Below, piece by piece: positions 52,519 through 62,618 of a DNA stretch of 64,000 bases; within the stretch, counting starts at the first letter, position 1; each line of letters begins with the position of its first letter. Below the pieces are notes generated by a model, which did not search any database, was not told the origin of the DNA, and was given only the letters and a program-made list of their open reading frames with translations. The stretch covers positions 1,364,001 through 1,428,000 of the forward strand of contig NZ_PGFH01000001.1 of NCBI RefSeq assembly GCF_002797685.1, in the 5' to 3' direction. This DNA is from Salinibacterium amurskyense. GTDB lineage: Bacteria > Actinomycetota > Actinomycetes > Actinomycetales > Microbacteriaceae. The position numbers and the translations under genes are program-made.

Positions 52519-53557
52519 TGACTCCGAGTCCGCAGGTTCGACAGAGCGCGAGAGCGTCTCGATTGAAGTAGACGGTGTCGCCATGGTGCGACTTCTTGGC
52601 CCTCACGATCGACTTCTCAAGGTCGTCGAAAGCAAATTCCCGAACGTTGAAATGCACGTTCGCGGTAACGAAATCACCCTGACGGGCGATGAGTCGTCGG
52701 TTGAATCCGCTAAGGAACTTGTCGACGAACTCGTCACGATGGTGCGCGACGGCCACGACCTCGGCGAGATCGAGGTCGATGCGTCGGCAAAAATTCTGCG
52801 CGGCAACCAGGGCAGCCCTCAACAGTTGCTCGGGCAAACCATCCTTACGGCGCGGGGCAAAGCAATTCGTGCCAAGACTCTCGGTCAGGCGCAATACGTC
52901 GATGCGATGGACAACAACACCATCGTGTTCGGCATCGGCCCGGCCGGAACGGGAAAAACCTACTTGGCGATGGCGAAAGCCGTGCAGGCTTTGCAGCGCA
53001 AAGAGGTTGAGCGCATCATTCTGAGCCGCCCAGCGATCGAAGCGGGGGAGCGTCTCGGATTCTTGCCGGGATCGCTCACCGACAAGATCGACCCCTACCT
53101 GCGCCCGCTCTACGATGCCCTCAACGACATGATGGATCCCGATCTCGTGCCCAAGCTTCTCGCCGCCGGCACCGTCGAGGTCGCACCGCTCGCCTATATG
53201 CGCGGTCGTACTCTCAACAACTCGTTCGTGGTTCTTGACGAAGCTCAGAACACCACACCCGAGCAGATGAAGATGTTCCTGACCCGTCTCGGCTTCGATT
53301 CGCAGATGGTCATCACCGGTGACATCACGCAGGTCGACCTTCCTGAGGGGGCGAGCGGGCTCAAGCTCGTCTCGAATGTTCTGCGGGACATCGACGACAT
53401 CCACTTCGCAGAGCTGTCGAGTGCGGACGTCGTTCGCCACAGCCTCGTGGGTCAAATCGTGGATGCGTACACCACCTACGACGCCGAAAAGCAGCGTGAC
53501 GAATACAACCGCAACAACCGGCCGCCCAAGCGCAGCCGCAATCACGAGGGGCGCTAA
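52508..53557 (+). CDS. PhoH-like ATPase
   Basis: The 349-aa protein has a KH-like N-terminal part and the PhoH NTPase domain: Walker A GIGPAGTGKT, Walker B in NSFVVLDEAQNTTPEQMKMF, and RAGERLGFLPGS-type sequence (EAGERLGFLPGSLTDKIDPY). PhoH proteins are linked with RNA metabolism next to YbeY. The TTG 52508 is preceded by GAGGAAGG at 52495-52502 with five-base spacing and lies inside the HIT gene; ATG 52583 would cut the N-terminus. Confidence 0.9.
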   Translation: MVTSDSESAGSTERESVSIEVDGVAMVRLLGPHDRLLKVVESKFPNVEMHVRGNEITLTGDESSVESAKELVDELVTMVRDGHDLGEIEVDASAKILRGNQGSPQQLLGQTILTARGKAIRAKTLGQAQYVDAMDNNTIVFGIGPAGTGKTYLAMAKAVQALQRKEVERIILSRPAIEAGERLGFLPGSLTDKIDPYLRPLYDALNDMMDPDLVPKLLAAGTVEVAPLAYMRGRTLNNSFVVLDEAQNTTPEQMKMFLTRLGFDSQMVITGDITQVDLPEGASGLKLVSNVLRDIDDIHFAELSSADVVRHSLVGQIVDAYTTYDAEKQRDEYNRNNRPPKRSRNHEGR

Positions 53558-53558
53558 C

Positions 53559-54017
53559 GTGTCGATCGAAATCAACAACGAATCGGCCGTCGAGGTAGAC
53601 GAGCACGCCTTCCAGCGACTCTGCACTTTCGCCCTTGACCAGCTTCACGTGCATCCGGATGCCGAACTGGGCATCGTCTTTGTCGACGAGGCCGCCATGG
53701 AGCAGCTTCACGTGCAGTGGATGGACGAGCCGGGTCCCACAGATGTCTTGAGCTTTCCGATGGACGAACTTCGCCCCGGAACTGAAGACCGCCAGACGCC
53801 CGCCGGCTTGCTCGGCGACATCGTCGTGTGCCCGCAAGTTGCGATCTCGCAGGCCGAGACCGCGGGCCACACTCCGCTGGAAGAAATGCTTTTGCTGACC
53901 ACTCACGGTCTGCTGCACTTGCTCGGCTTCGACCACGCCGAACCCGACGAGGAAAAAGAGATGTTTGGCCTCCAGCGCGAAATTCTGTTGGGGTTCGCCC
54001 TGGCAGAACGAAGTTAG
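53559..54017 (+). CDS. ybeY: Endoribonuclease YbeY
   Basis: Zinc-dependent RNase for rRNA maturation and quality control. The 152-aa protein has the triad motif HGLLHLLGFDH (HGxLHLxGxDH) near the C-terminus and TDVLSFPMDE in the middle. GTG 53559 follows GAGGGG at 53546-53550 and starts one base after the phoH stop, so phoH-ybeY are one operon. Length matches the family. Confidence 0.95.
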   Translation: MSIEINNESAVEVDEHAFQRLCTFALDQLHVHPDAELGIVFVDEAAMEQLHVQWMDEPGPTDVLSFPMDELRPGTEDRQTPAGLLGDIVVCPQVAISQAETAGHTPLEEMLLLTTHGLLHLLGFDHAEPDEEKEMFGLQREILLGFALAERS

Positions 54018-54026
54018 TAGTCGGTT

Positions 54027-55337
54027 GTGCTGATCGGTATTTTCATCACCGTAGCGATCCTGCTGGTATCGCTCGGTGGTCTGCTCGCCGCTGCTGACTC
54101 TGCGCTGACAGTGTTGAGTCGCAGCGACCTCGTCGAATTGGCGGGGCGCAGTCGTGCCCACAAGTCGATCTTGGCCATTTCGCAAGACACGGGCGCGCAT
54201 ATCAATGCGCTCAACTTCATGCGAATCGTCGTGGAAACGACCGCGGCCGTGCTCGTTACGCTCGTCTTCGCCTCCGTCTTTGAGCAGTGGTGGCTCGTGC
54301 TGCTGTTGAGCGCGCTCATCATGACCGGGGCATCGTTCGTGCTCGTCGGCTCCAGCCCTCGCAGCGTCGGGCGTGCCCACTCTCGCAAGGTGTTGCAGCT
54401 CTCGGCTCGGTTCGTTCGCGGCATCCGCGTCATCCTCGGCCCGATTGCGGATGCACTCGTCGCCATCGGCAACCGCGTCACCCCCGGCCGTCCGCGCACG
54501 GCAACGTTCTCGAGCGAAGAACAGTTGCTCAGCATGGTGGATGAAGCCACCGAGCACGAAGTTCTCGATCAAGACGACCGCGACCTCATCCACTCCATCT
54601 TCGACTTCAACAGCACCGTGGTGCGAGAAGTGATGATCCCGCGCACCGACATGGTGACGGTTGAAGCGGATGTCACGGCCAGCGCCGCGATGGGTCTCTT
54701 CTTGAGCCGCGGAGTCTCCCGGGTTCCCGTGATTGGCGACGACATCGACCAAGTGATGGGCGTGCTGTACCTGCGCGACATCGCGCGAGTCGTCTACGAG
54801 CAGCCGGCCGAAGCAGACAAGCTCACCACTCAAGCACTCGCTCGCCCCGCACTCTTCGTACCGGAATCGCAGCGCGCCGACAGCCTGCTGCGCCAGATGC
54901 AGCTCGAATCGAACCACTTGGCGATGGTTGTCGATGAATATGGCGGCATCGCCGGGCTAGTCTCGCTTGAGGACCTCATCGAAGAGCTCGTCGGAGATAT
55001 TTCCGATGAGTACGACCGTGAAGTTGCCGAATTCGAACAGCTGGAAGATGGATCGTTCCGCGTGAGCGCCCGTCTCCCGATCGACGAACTGGGAGACCTG
55101 TTCGGTCTCGAGCTCGATGATGACGAGGTCGACTCCGTCGGTGGTTTGATCATGAAGACCCTGGGACGACTGCCCGAAAGTGGCGCAGTCGCGCACTACT
55201 CAGGCCTCGTTCTCACGGCAGAACGTACCGAAGGCCGTCGCAAACGCATCAGCACTGTGCTGGTGTCAGTCGACCCCACCTTCACCAACCAGCACGACTC
55301 ACGCCCGAATGAACGAGAGAACGGTGAATCACAGTGA
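54027..55337 (+). CDS. CNNM/CorC-type membrane protein with CBS domains (hemolysin family)
   Basis: The 436-aa protein has an N-terminal DUF21 transmembrane domain (LLVSLGGLLAAADSALTVLS, four helices to about 150), then two CBS domains (IPRTDMVTVEADVTASAAMG, LAMVVDEYGGIAGLVSLEDL) and the CorC_HlyC C-terminal domain (residues 340-420). Family members transport or regulate Mg2+/Co2+. GTG 54027 follows ybeY by nine bases. Its stop overlaps era. The order phoH-ybeY-CNNM-era is common in actinobacteria. Confidence 0.92.
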   Translation: MLIGIFITVAILLVSLGGLLAAADSALTVLSRSDLVELAGRSRAHKSILAISQDTGAHINALNFMRIVVETTAAVLVTLVFASVFEQWWLVLLLSALIMTGASFVLVGSSPRSVGRAHSRKVLQLSARFVRGIRVILGPIADALVAIGNRVTPGRPRTATFSSEEQLLSMVDEATEHEVLDQDDRDLIHSIFDFNSTVVREVMIPRTDMVTVEADVTASAAMGLFLSRGVSRVPVIGDDIDQVMGVLYLRDIARVVYEQPAEADKLTTQALARPALFVPESQRADSLLRQMQLESNHLAMVVDEYGGIAGLVSLEDLIEELVGDISDEYDREVAEFEQLEDGSFRVSARLPIDELGDLFGLELDDDEVDSVGGLIMKTLGRLPESGAVAHYSGLVLTAERTEGRRKRISTVLVSVDPTFTNQHDSRPNERENGESQ

Positions 55338-56233
55338 CCGACACCAGTGAATTCAGAGCAGGATTCGTGACCTTTGTAGGTCGACCCAACGTGGGCAAGT
55401 CCACGCTGACCAACGCGCTCGTAGGTGAGAAGGTCGCGATAACGTCGTCGAAGCCTCAAACCACTCGCCGCGCCATCCGTGGTCTCGTGCACCGCAAAGA
55501 CGGCCAACTCATCATCGTGGATACTCCGGGCATGCACCGCCCGCGCACTCTACTGGGGGAGCGCCTGAACTCGATCGTGCAAGACACTCTCGGTGAAGTC
55601 GACGTCATCGGCCTGTGCATCCCGGCAAACGAGAAGATCGGTCCCGGCGACCGCTACATCAACGAGCAGCTGGATGCCTTCCCGCGTGCCAAGAAGGTCG
55701 CCATCGTCACCAAGATCGATGCTTCGTCGCGTCCCGGCGTCGCAGAGCAGCTCAAGGCCGTGGCAGAACTGCGCGACTGGGACGAAATCATTCCGATCTC
55801 GTCGTTCGACGACATCCAGCTCGACATTCTCTCGACTGAACTTGTGAAGCTCATGCCGGTCTCGCACGCGCTTTACCCGGATGACGCCGTCACCGATGAG
55901 TCGACAGAGTCGCGGGTGGCAGAACTCATTCGTGAGGCCGCGCTTGAGGGCGTTATGGATGAACTTCCGCACTCGATCGCCGTCACGATCGACGACATGA
56001 TCGAGCGCGACGACAAGAACCTTCTCGAAGTGTTCGCGAATATCTTCGTCGAGCGCGACAGCCAAAAGGGCATCATCATCGGTAAGGGCGGGGAGCGACT
56101 GCAGGATGTCGGAGCTCGCGCCCGCGCTGAGATCGAGAAGCTCGTCGGCAAGCAAATCTTCCTCTCGCTTCGCGTGAAGGTCGCCAAGGAATGGCAACGC
56201 GACTCCAAGCAACTCGGTCGCCTCGGTTTCTAA
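55334..56233 (+). CDS. era: GTPase Era
   Basis: Ribosome-associated GTPase for 16S rRNA processing and 30S assembly. The 299-aa protein has G1 GRPNVGKST, G2 in SSKPQTTRRAIRG, G3 DTPG, G4 TKID and the C-terminal KH domain with EVFANIFVERDSQKGIIIGK and GGERLQDVGARARAEIEKLV. GTG 55334 overlaps the preceding stop by four bases. Followed by a leader region of leuA. Confidence 0.96.
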   Translation: MTDTSEFRAGFVTFVGRPNVGKSTLTNALVGEKVAITSSKPQTTRRAIRGLVHRKDGQLIIVDTPGMHRPRTLLGERLNSIVQDTLGEVDVIGLCIPANEKIGPGDRYINEQLDAFPRAKKVAIVTKIDASSRPGVAEQLKAVAELRDWDEIIPISSFDDIQLDILSTELVKLMPVSHALYPDDAVTDESTESRVAELIREAALEGVMDELPHSIAVTIDDMIERDDKNLLEVFANIFVERDSQKGIIIGKGGERLQDVGARARAEIEKLVGKQIFLSLRVKVAKEWQRDSKQLGRLGF

Positions 56234-56305
56234 ACTTTTATTGCCGCATCGCTGCAGCGCGGTAACAGTTGGAGAACCAGTCCTGCAGGGCGGCGCCCGC
56301 AGTGC

Positions 56306-56318
56306 TAGGGTGAAATTG
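56306..56318 (+). promoter_or_regulatory. Leaderless-type promoter of the leuA leader
   Basis: TAGGGT (56306-56311) and GAAATT precede GTG 56318 with six-base spacing. A hairpin CTGC-GGGC/GCCC-GCAG (56283-56302) just upstream may be the era terminator and overlaps the -35 region. Confidence 0.55.
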
Positions 56319-56362
56319 TGTTCTTCGGTCTGCTCCTCCTTAGCTGCCGCGACGAGTCCTAA
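56318..56362 (+). CDS. Leucine leader peptide of leuA (14 aa)
   Basis: GTG 56318 opens a 14-codon frame, MFFGLLLLSCRDES, ending TAA 56360-56362. Codons 5-8 are four consecutive leucines (CTG CTC CTC CTT), the sign of an attenuation leader. It lies 90 bases before leuA with an attenuator hairpin at its end. It appears to be translated from a leaderless transcript. Confidence 0.8.
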   Translation: MFFGLLLLSCRDES

Positions 56363-56421
56363 CCCAGGCCTCACTCGTCGCGGGGTTTGTCATTGGCTGA
56401 CCAGATTCGTTGCGAGTGGCC
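56347..56421 (+). promoter_or_regulatory. Leucine attenuator of leuA (terminator and alternative pairing)
   Basis: Segment A CCGCGACGAGT (56347-56357) pairs perfectly with B ACTCGTCGCGG (56373-56383), loop of 15, followed by GGTTTGT: a possible terminator. The left part of B, CACTCG (56372-56377), can instead pair with C, CGAGTG (56413-56418), with GGCC/GGCC extending it. A ribosome stalled at the leucine codons would cover A and allow B:C, so leuA is read; fast translation would free A:B. Confidence 0.65.
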
Positions 56422-56434
56422 CATAAGGCCTTGA

Positions 56435-58231
<1,797 letters not shown>

Positions 58232-58242
58232 TTCTCGATTTC

Positions 58243-58278
58243 GCACATGCCCCGCAGCGAGAGCTGTGGGGCATGTGC
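58243..58278 (+). terminator. Hairpin after leuA
   Basis: GCACATGCCCCGCAGC (58243-58258) pairs with GCTGTGGGGCATGTGC (58263-58278), one G-T wobble, loop GAGA. The T-run is missing (TCGTT), but no gene follows on this strand, so it is the likely end of the transcript. Confidence 0.7.
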
Positions 58279-58326
58279 TCGTTAACGGCGGTGACCGCGA
58301 GGGCGACGGAGCGGGCCGGGCGCGAG

Positions 58327-58983
58327 TTAGGGCCGGCGAAATTTGGGCAGGCGACTAATGGTTCGCTGCTCTGGCAAGGTCCAGTTAAAGAGGACGGCGA
58401 GCACTCGAACGCCCACCGTGATGGCGACACAAATTGATGCGGCCAGAAGAACGGGCACATCGAAGCTGCGCATGATGACGAGACTTGTGGCGCCGGACAC
58501 AGCGGCGACGGCATAGAGCGACCCCACGTGCATGAGCGCGATCGGCATGGAGAGCAGCATGTCGCGCAGGATCGAGCCGCCGACGCCCGAAATGGCGCCG
58601 ACGAAGATCGCTGGCACCTCGGGAAGCCCCATCGCGAGTGCTTTAGTCGTGCCGATTGCGCCGAAGAGCCCAATAGTCAGCGCGTCGAGAACCGTGATGA
58701 CCGGGCCCATCCGGGCGATGAGCCGTTCCAGCAGCATCCCGAAGAGCGCTGCCCCCGTGGCCACGATGAGATACCAGTTGGTGGTGAGAACTGCAGGCAC
58801 CTCAGAGAGCACGACATCGCGCACGATTCCGCCACCAAAGCCCGACGCTAGGCCGATAATGGCGACTCCGAGAAGGTCAAGGCGGCGATCACGAAACTGG
58901 GCCGCGAACATCGCCCCCTGCATGGCGCCGACGCCGACCGCTAACAGCCCCGCCCACAGCGGAATCTCGAAAGTCTCGTTCAC
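58327..58983 (-). CDS. TRIC/UPF0126-family membrane protein (YicG-like)
   Basis: A 218-aa protein with six to seven helices containing the two GG-rich repeats of the TRIC channel family: GLASGFGGGIVRDVVLSEVP and AISGVGGSILRDMLLSMPIA. Eukaryotic TRIC and bacterial homologues conduct K+ or other cations. GTG 58983 is the chosen start; the open frame reaches 59280 but the added 99 residues are Gly/Ala/Thr low complexity and basic, not family-like. A weak -10 (TACGAA) lies six bases before 58983. Confidence 0.85.
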   Translation of the reverse strand: MNETFEIPLWAGLLAVGVGAMQGAMFAAQFRDRRLDLLGVAIIGLASGFGGGIVRDVVLSEVPAVLTTNWYLIVATGAALFGMLLERLIARMGPVITVLDALTIGLFGAIGTTKALAMGLPEVPAIFVGAISGVGGSILRDMLLSMPIALMHVGSLYAVAAVSGATSLVIMRSFDVPVLLAASICVAITVGVRVLAVLFNWTLPEQRTISRLPKFRRP

Positions 58984-59318
58984 GCACCATTCGTACCACG
59001 CGCGGGGCGGGCGGCGCGGTTGTGCTCCGGGCAAGCCCGCAATCGTGCCGCCTGCGCTGCCGCCCGTGTTGGTGCCCGCGCTGCCTGCTCCGGTGCCTGC
59101 TGTGCTGCCCCGCACTGCCGCCTGCGCGCCTACCCTTCGGAAATTCAGGAAAAGCGCCGTGATCTCGTTCGCGAAGTCTGTGCTGCTGCGGCTTGAGGCA
59201 CTGGGGTCGCGCGAATCTCCTGAGTTCCAACGCGGCAGGCAGCCTGTACATTCGGCGTGCACAAGAACGGAAACGTTCAAGCTGGAGGTCTAGTCGTGAG
59301 GTGTTGTCGCTGAGGCTC
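58984..59318. other. Non-coding stretch, partly low-complexity GC-rich
   Basis: 335 bases between the TRIC gene and the NmrA-like gene terminator, both on the minus strand. Around 59035-59130 the DNA is a GCC/GCT/CTG-rich low-complexity tract (imperfect repetition of GTGCCCGCGCTGCC-like words). No ORF with a family match or RNA is visible. Confidence 0.5.
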
Positions 59319-59340
59319 TCGCGCCGAAAGTTTGGCGCGA
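59319..59340 (-). terminator. Hairpin after the NmrA-like gene
   Basis: TCGCGCC (59319-59325) with GGCGCGA (59334-59340), loop of eight, four bases beyond the stop of the minus-strand gene. No T-run. Confidence 0.5.
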
Positions 59341-59344
59341 AAGG

Positions 59345-60091
59345 TCAGCGTGAGGCCGCGGCGTGCTCCGCGTACTGAGCGAATGTATTGTGACCAGCAC
59401 CGGGAAGCGTGCTGAGGTGGTCGCCGCGGGCGAAGGCCCGCCCGACCGCACCGGGCAAGGGCAGCGACCACACCGGGCGCCGGCGGCCATGGGCGAGATT
59501 CCACTGCTGGGCGAGCTCGCGAAATGGCAGTTGTTCGGGGCCGGCAAAGTCAGCAACACGCTGAGCTGAGCTCGCAGCCACGATCTCAACCAGTCGCTCA
59601 GCGACTTCCTCAACGGCGACAGGCTGCATTGTGAACGAGGGTACGACAGTCACCGGCGACCAGCGCTGTGCCCGAAACAGGTCGGCGAGGAAGCTGTGAA
59701 ACTGAGTGGCGCGCAGAATCGAGTGCGGCACTCCCGAAGCAGCGATCAGCTGTTCGCTGAGGTTTTTGTCGCGGTAGTACGCGAAGGCGTGTTTATCGAC
59801 ACCGACGATCGACATGAAGATGAGGTGCTCGACGGGGTGCGCGGCGAGGGCTTCGAGGAGAATGCGCGTCTGTTGCGAATCCCGGGCATTCGCACCCGAG
59901 GCGAGATGCACGACCGTGGAGACTCCCACGAGGGCATCCGAGAGTCCGGCACCAGTGGAGAGATCGGCGACCACGCTGTTCGGGTCGTCGCTGGCGCGCC
60001 GGCTGAGTGAGCGCACGGGATAACCCGCAGCACGCAGTAGCTCTGCGGTCGGGCTGCCGAGGGTGCCGGTTGCGCCGGTAACGAGAATCAT
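59345..60091 (-). CDS. NAD(P)-binding NmrA-like oxidoreductase
   Basis: A 248-aa protein with an N-terminal Rossmann motif [10 protein letters not shown] (TGxxGxxG), [18 protein letters not shown] next, and a helical substrate region. It resembles NmrA/HSCARG-type proteins and NAD(P)H:quinone oxidoreductases; the sequence does not decide substrate. ATG 60091 is preceded by GGGAGG, so the longer frame to 60166 was not used. It is divergent from recO across 190 bases. Confidence 0.85.
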   Translation of the reverse strand: MILVTGATGTLGSPTAELLRAAGYPVRSLSRRASDDPNSVVADLSTGAGLSDALVGVSTVVHLASGANARDSQQTRILLEALAAHPVEHLIFMSIVGVDKHAFAYYRDKNLSEQLIAASGVPHSILRATQFHSFLADLFRAQRWSPVTVVPSFTMQPVAVEEVAERLVEIVAASSAQRVADFAGPEQLPFRELAQQWNLAHGRRRPVWSLPLPGAVGRAFARGDHLSTLPGAGHNTFAQYAEHAAASR

Positions 60092-60282
60092 CAGATTGCC
60101 TCCCTGCGCCGACGGGCCGCGGGCATCGGGCGCCCGGGATTCCCGTTGTGCACATGTACTCTGCACAATCTACTGCGAGCGAGGCTGCGGGGCGTGACGC
60201 GGCAGCGCAGCGCGCTCAGCGAAAGAAGGCGCGTGCGGGTCGTCGCTCAGCAAACTCGCGACAAGCGGAGGATACTTGTCGG

Positions 60283-61011
60283 GTGCCTACCTATCGTGAT
60301 GAAGCCGTCGTGCTGCGCACCCACAAGTTGGGTGAAGCCGACCGTATCGTGACGATGCTCTCGCGTGAGCATGGCAAGATCCGCGCGGTGGCCAAAGGGG
60401 TGCGTCGCACGGCCTCGAAGTTTGGGTCGCGACTGGAACCCTTCATGGTCGCTGACATCCAGTGTTATGTCGGTCGCAGTCTCGACATCATCCAGCAAGC
60501 GGAGTCGCTTGGTTCGTACGGCTCGAACATCACGGCCGATTACGCGAGCTACACCGCCGCGAGCGTGATGGTCGAAACGGCTGACAAAGTCACGGATGAC
60601 GATGGCTCGTTGCAGCAATACCTTCTGCTGGTGGGTGCGTTGCGGTCTCTGTCGCGGCGCGAGCACAACCCGAGCCTGACCCTCGACTCCTACCTGTTGC
60701 GCAGCTTGTCGATTGCCGGTTGGGCTCCCAGCTTTGTGGATTGCGCGGTGACCGGTGCTCCTGGGCCGCACTCGGTTTTCGTGGCGCAGATGGGTGGTGT
60801 GGTGGCCGACGAGGTTGCGCCACCCGGTTCGCCCCGACTGAGCCCCGCGACTCTCGAACTTCTTGGTGCTTTGCTCGCCGGTCAGTGGGATGTCGCCGAG
60901 GCAGCTGACGAGCGGTCACGATCGCAAGCCAGCGGCGTTGTCGCCGCGTACACCCAGTTTCATTTGGAGCGCAGTCTTCGCTCCATTCAGCATGTGGATC
61001 GGAGCGCATGA
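60283..61011 (+). CDS. recO: DNA repair protein RecO
   Basis: Mediator that loads RecA with RecR in RecF-pathway repair. The 242-aa protein has the OB-fold start [20 protein letters not shown] and [20 protein letters not shown], then a helical C-terminal domain. The zinc-cysteine set seen in some RecO proteins is not evident. The GTG 60283 is favoured by the motif; GATACT lies six bases before it. The open frame to 60148 adds an Ala/Arg-rich stretch not typical of RecO. Its stop overlaps uppS. Confidence 0.9.
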   Translation: MPTYRDEAVVLRTHKLGEADRIVTMLSREHGKIRAVAKGVRRTASKFGSRLEPFMVADIQCYVGRSLDIIQQAESLGSYGSNITADYASYTAASVMVETADKVTDDDGSLQQYLLLVGALRSLSRREHNPSLTLDSYLLRSLSIAGWAPSFVDCAVTGAPGPHSVFVAQMGGVVADEVAPPGSPRLSPATLELLGALLAGQWDVAEAADERSRSQASGVVAAYTQFHLERSLRSIQHVDRSA

Positions 61012-61820
61012 GCCGCGTAGCAAAAACTCACAAAGATGCCGAGGAATTTCGTCCGCTGGACTGGACTGGCATCTATCCTCCCGCGATGCCCAAGGGGTCT
61101 GTTCCTGAGCACATTGCGCTCGTGATGGACGGTAATGGGCGCTGGGCGAACGCGCGCGGTCTCACGCGTGTAGAGGGCCACAAAGCGGGGGAGGCGAGCC
61201 TGCTGGATGTCGTGGCTGGCGCCATCCAAATCGGTGTGAAGCACATCAGCGTGTATGCATTCTCGACCGAAAACTGGAGCCGTTCGCCCGAAGAGGTTCG
61301 CTTTCTCATGGGCTTCAACCGCGATGTTCTGCACCGTCGCCGCGATCAACTCAACGAGTGGGGCGTGCGCGTGCGCTGGGCTGGGCGACGCCCGCGCCTG
61401 TGGACCTCGGTGATCAAAGAACTGCAGTTCGCCGAAAAGCTTACCGAGAACAACAGCACGCTGACCCTCACAATGTGCGTGAACTATGGCGGCCGTAACG
61501 AGATCGCGGATGCCGTGCGCTCCATTGCCGATGATGTTGCGGCGGGCAAGCTGAAGCCCTCCGCTGTCTCGGAGAAGCTCATCCAGAAGCGTCTCTATCA
61601 ACCGCAATTGCCCGATGTCGACCTGTTTGTGCGGTCGTCGGGGGAGCAGCGGATGAGTAACTTCATGCCCTGGCAGAGTGCCTATGCCGAGATGGTCTTT
61701 CTCGACACTCTGTGGCCAGATTTCACCCGGGAAGACCTGTGGGAGGCGATTCGTATTTATGCGAGCCGCTCGCGCCGTTTCGGCGGCGCGGTGGATGCCC
61801 CCGCGCCATCTCCCGCCTAG
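61008..61820 (+). CDS. uppS: Isoprenyl (undecaprenyl/decaprenyl) diphosphate synthase
   Basis: Adds isoprene units in cis to make the lipid carrier for peptidoglycan. The 270-aa protein has [18 protein letters not shown] (the catalytic Asp and GNGRW), [13 protein letters not shown] and the C-terminal [20 protein letters not shown] and FLDTLWPDF motifs, all in order. ATG 61008 overlaps the recO stop. Chain length cannot be read from sequence. Confidence 0.95.
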   Translation: MSRVAKTHKDAEEFRPLDWTGIYPPAMPKGSVPEHIALVMDGNGRWANARGLTRVEGHKAGEASLLDVVAGAIQIGVKHISVYAFSTENWSRSPEEVRFLMGFNRDVLHRRRDQLNEWGVRVRWAGRRPRLWTSVIKELQFAEKLTENNSTLTLTMCVNYGGRNEIADAVRSIADDVAAGKLKPSAVSEKLIQKRLYQPQLPDVDLFVRSSGEQRMSNFMPWQSAYAEMVFLDTLWPDFTREDLWEAIRIYASRSRRFGGAVDAPAPSPA

Positions 61821-61833
61821 CCTCGCCGCCCTT

Positions 61834-61881
61834 TTGGTCAGAGTGACTTTAAGGTGTATTCTGTGTTCAGGTCAGCATGAC
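61834..61881 (+). promoter_or_regulatory. nrtR-nadAB promoter with two GTCA-N3-TGAC operators
   Basis: TTGGTC (61834-61839), 17 bases, TATTCT (61857-61862) form a clear promoter. GTCAGAGTGAC (61837-61847) overlaps the -35, and GTCAGCATGAC (61871-61881) lies just past the likely transcription start. Both are GTCA-N3-TGAC palindromes, 34 bases apart. They are good candidates for NrtR binding and autorepression. Confidence 0.6.
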
Positions 61882-61901
61882 TCTTACTGAAGGGAGTGGC
61901 G

Positions 61902-62618
61902 ATGGAACAGAGTGAACAAGCAATCTCGCTTGCGGTATCAACCGTGATTTTTGCCCTGCGTCCCATTCCCGAGTCGGGTCAGAGCGCGCTGTGGATTCCT
62001 CTCGTGCGACGCACCCGCGAGCCGTATGCCGGCCAGTGGGCGCTGCCCGGTGGTTGGGTCGGCAACGACGAAAGTCTTGCGGATGCCGCAGCTCGCAACT
62101 TGCTTGAGACCACTGCGCTCGAACCTGCCTACCTTGAGCAGCTCTACGCCTTTGGTGACGTGGAGCGGTCGATCGGTGGGCGTGCCGTGTCGGTGGTTTA
62201 TTGGGCGCTCGTGCGTCAAGAAGAGGCCGATCGGGCGACCGAGGGCGAGAACGTGCGCTGGTTCCCTGCAGATGACCTGCCGGAACTTGCTTTCGATCAC
62301 AACGTGATCATCGACTACGCCCTGTGGCGGCTGCGCACCAAGATGGAGTACTCGCGCATTGCTCGCGCCTTCTTGGGTGAAACGTTCACTCTCAGCGAGT
62401 TGCGCATCGTTCATGAGGCCGTGTTGCAAAAGCAACTCGATCCCGCCAATTTCCGTCGTCAGATCGAGAATTCAGGTTCACTGGTTCCCACTGACCACGT
62501 TGTCTCGGGAGGGCGTCACCGGCCTCCGAGGCTGTACCGCTATGACGAGGGCGTTGAGCTCGTCGACAACGGCCCGCTCGGCCACCTAAAGACAGGGAGC
62601 ACTCGTGTCATCCATTGA
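61902..62618 (+). CDS. nrtR: NrtR-family transcriptional regulator of NAD synthesis
   Basis: The 238-aa protein has an N-terminal Nudix-fold domain (about 10-140) whose Nudix box is degraded: GGWVGNDESLADAAARNLLE lacks the REUXEE core, as in NrtR regulators that sense ADP-ribose or nicotinamide-linked compounds without hydrolysing them. Residues 150-235 form a winged-helix domain (GETFTLSELRIVHEAVLQ). ATG 61902 has AGGGAG at 61891-61896. It overlaps nadA by 14 bases, so regulator and target are one transcript. Confidence 0.88.
   Translation: MEQSEQAISLAVSTVIFALRPIPESGQSALWIPLVRRTREPYAGQWALPGGWVGNDESLADAAARNLLETTALEPAYLEQLYAFGDVERSIGGRAVSVVYWALVRQEEADRATEGENVRWFPADDLPELAFDHNVIIDYALWRLRTKMEYSRIARAFLGETFTLSELRIVHEAVLQKQLDPANFRRQIENSGSLVPTDHVVSGGRHRPPRLYRYDEGVELVDNGPLGHLKTGSTRVIH

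Noticed and set aside
53361-54917. Minus-strand ORF of 518 codons opposite phoH, ybeY and the CNNM gene
   Set aside because: It crosses three conserved genes; His/Asp/Arg-rich composition is that of an antisense frame.
58984-59280. N-terminal extension of the TRIC-family protein to 59280
   Set aside because: The added residues are low complexity and not part of the family; GTG 58983 fits the first helix.
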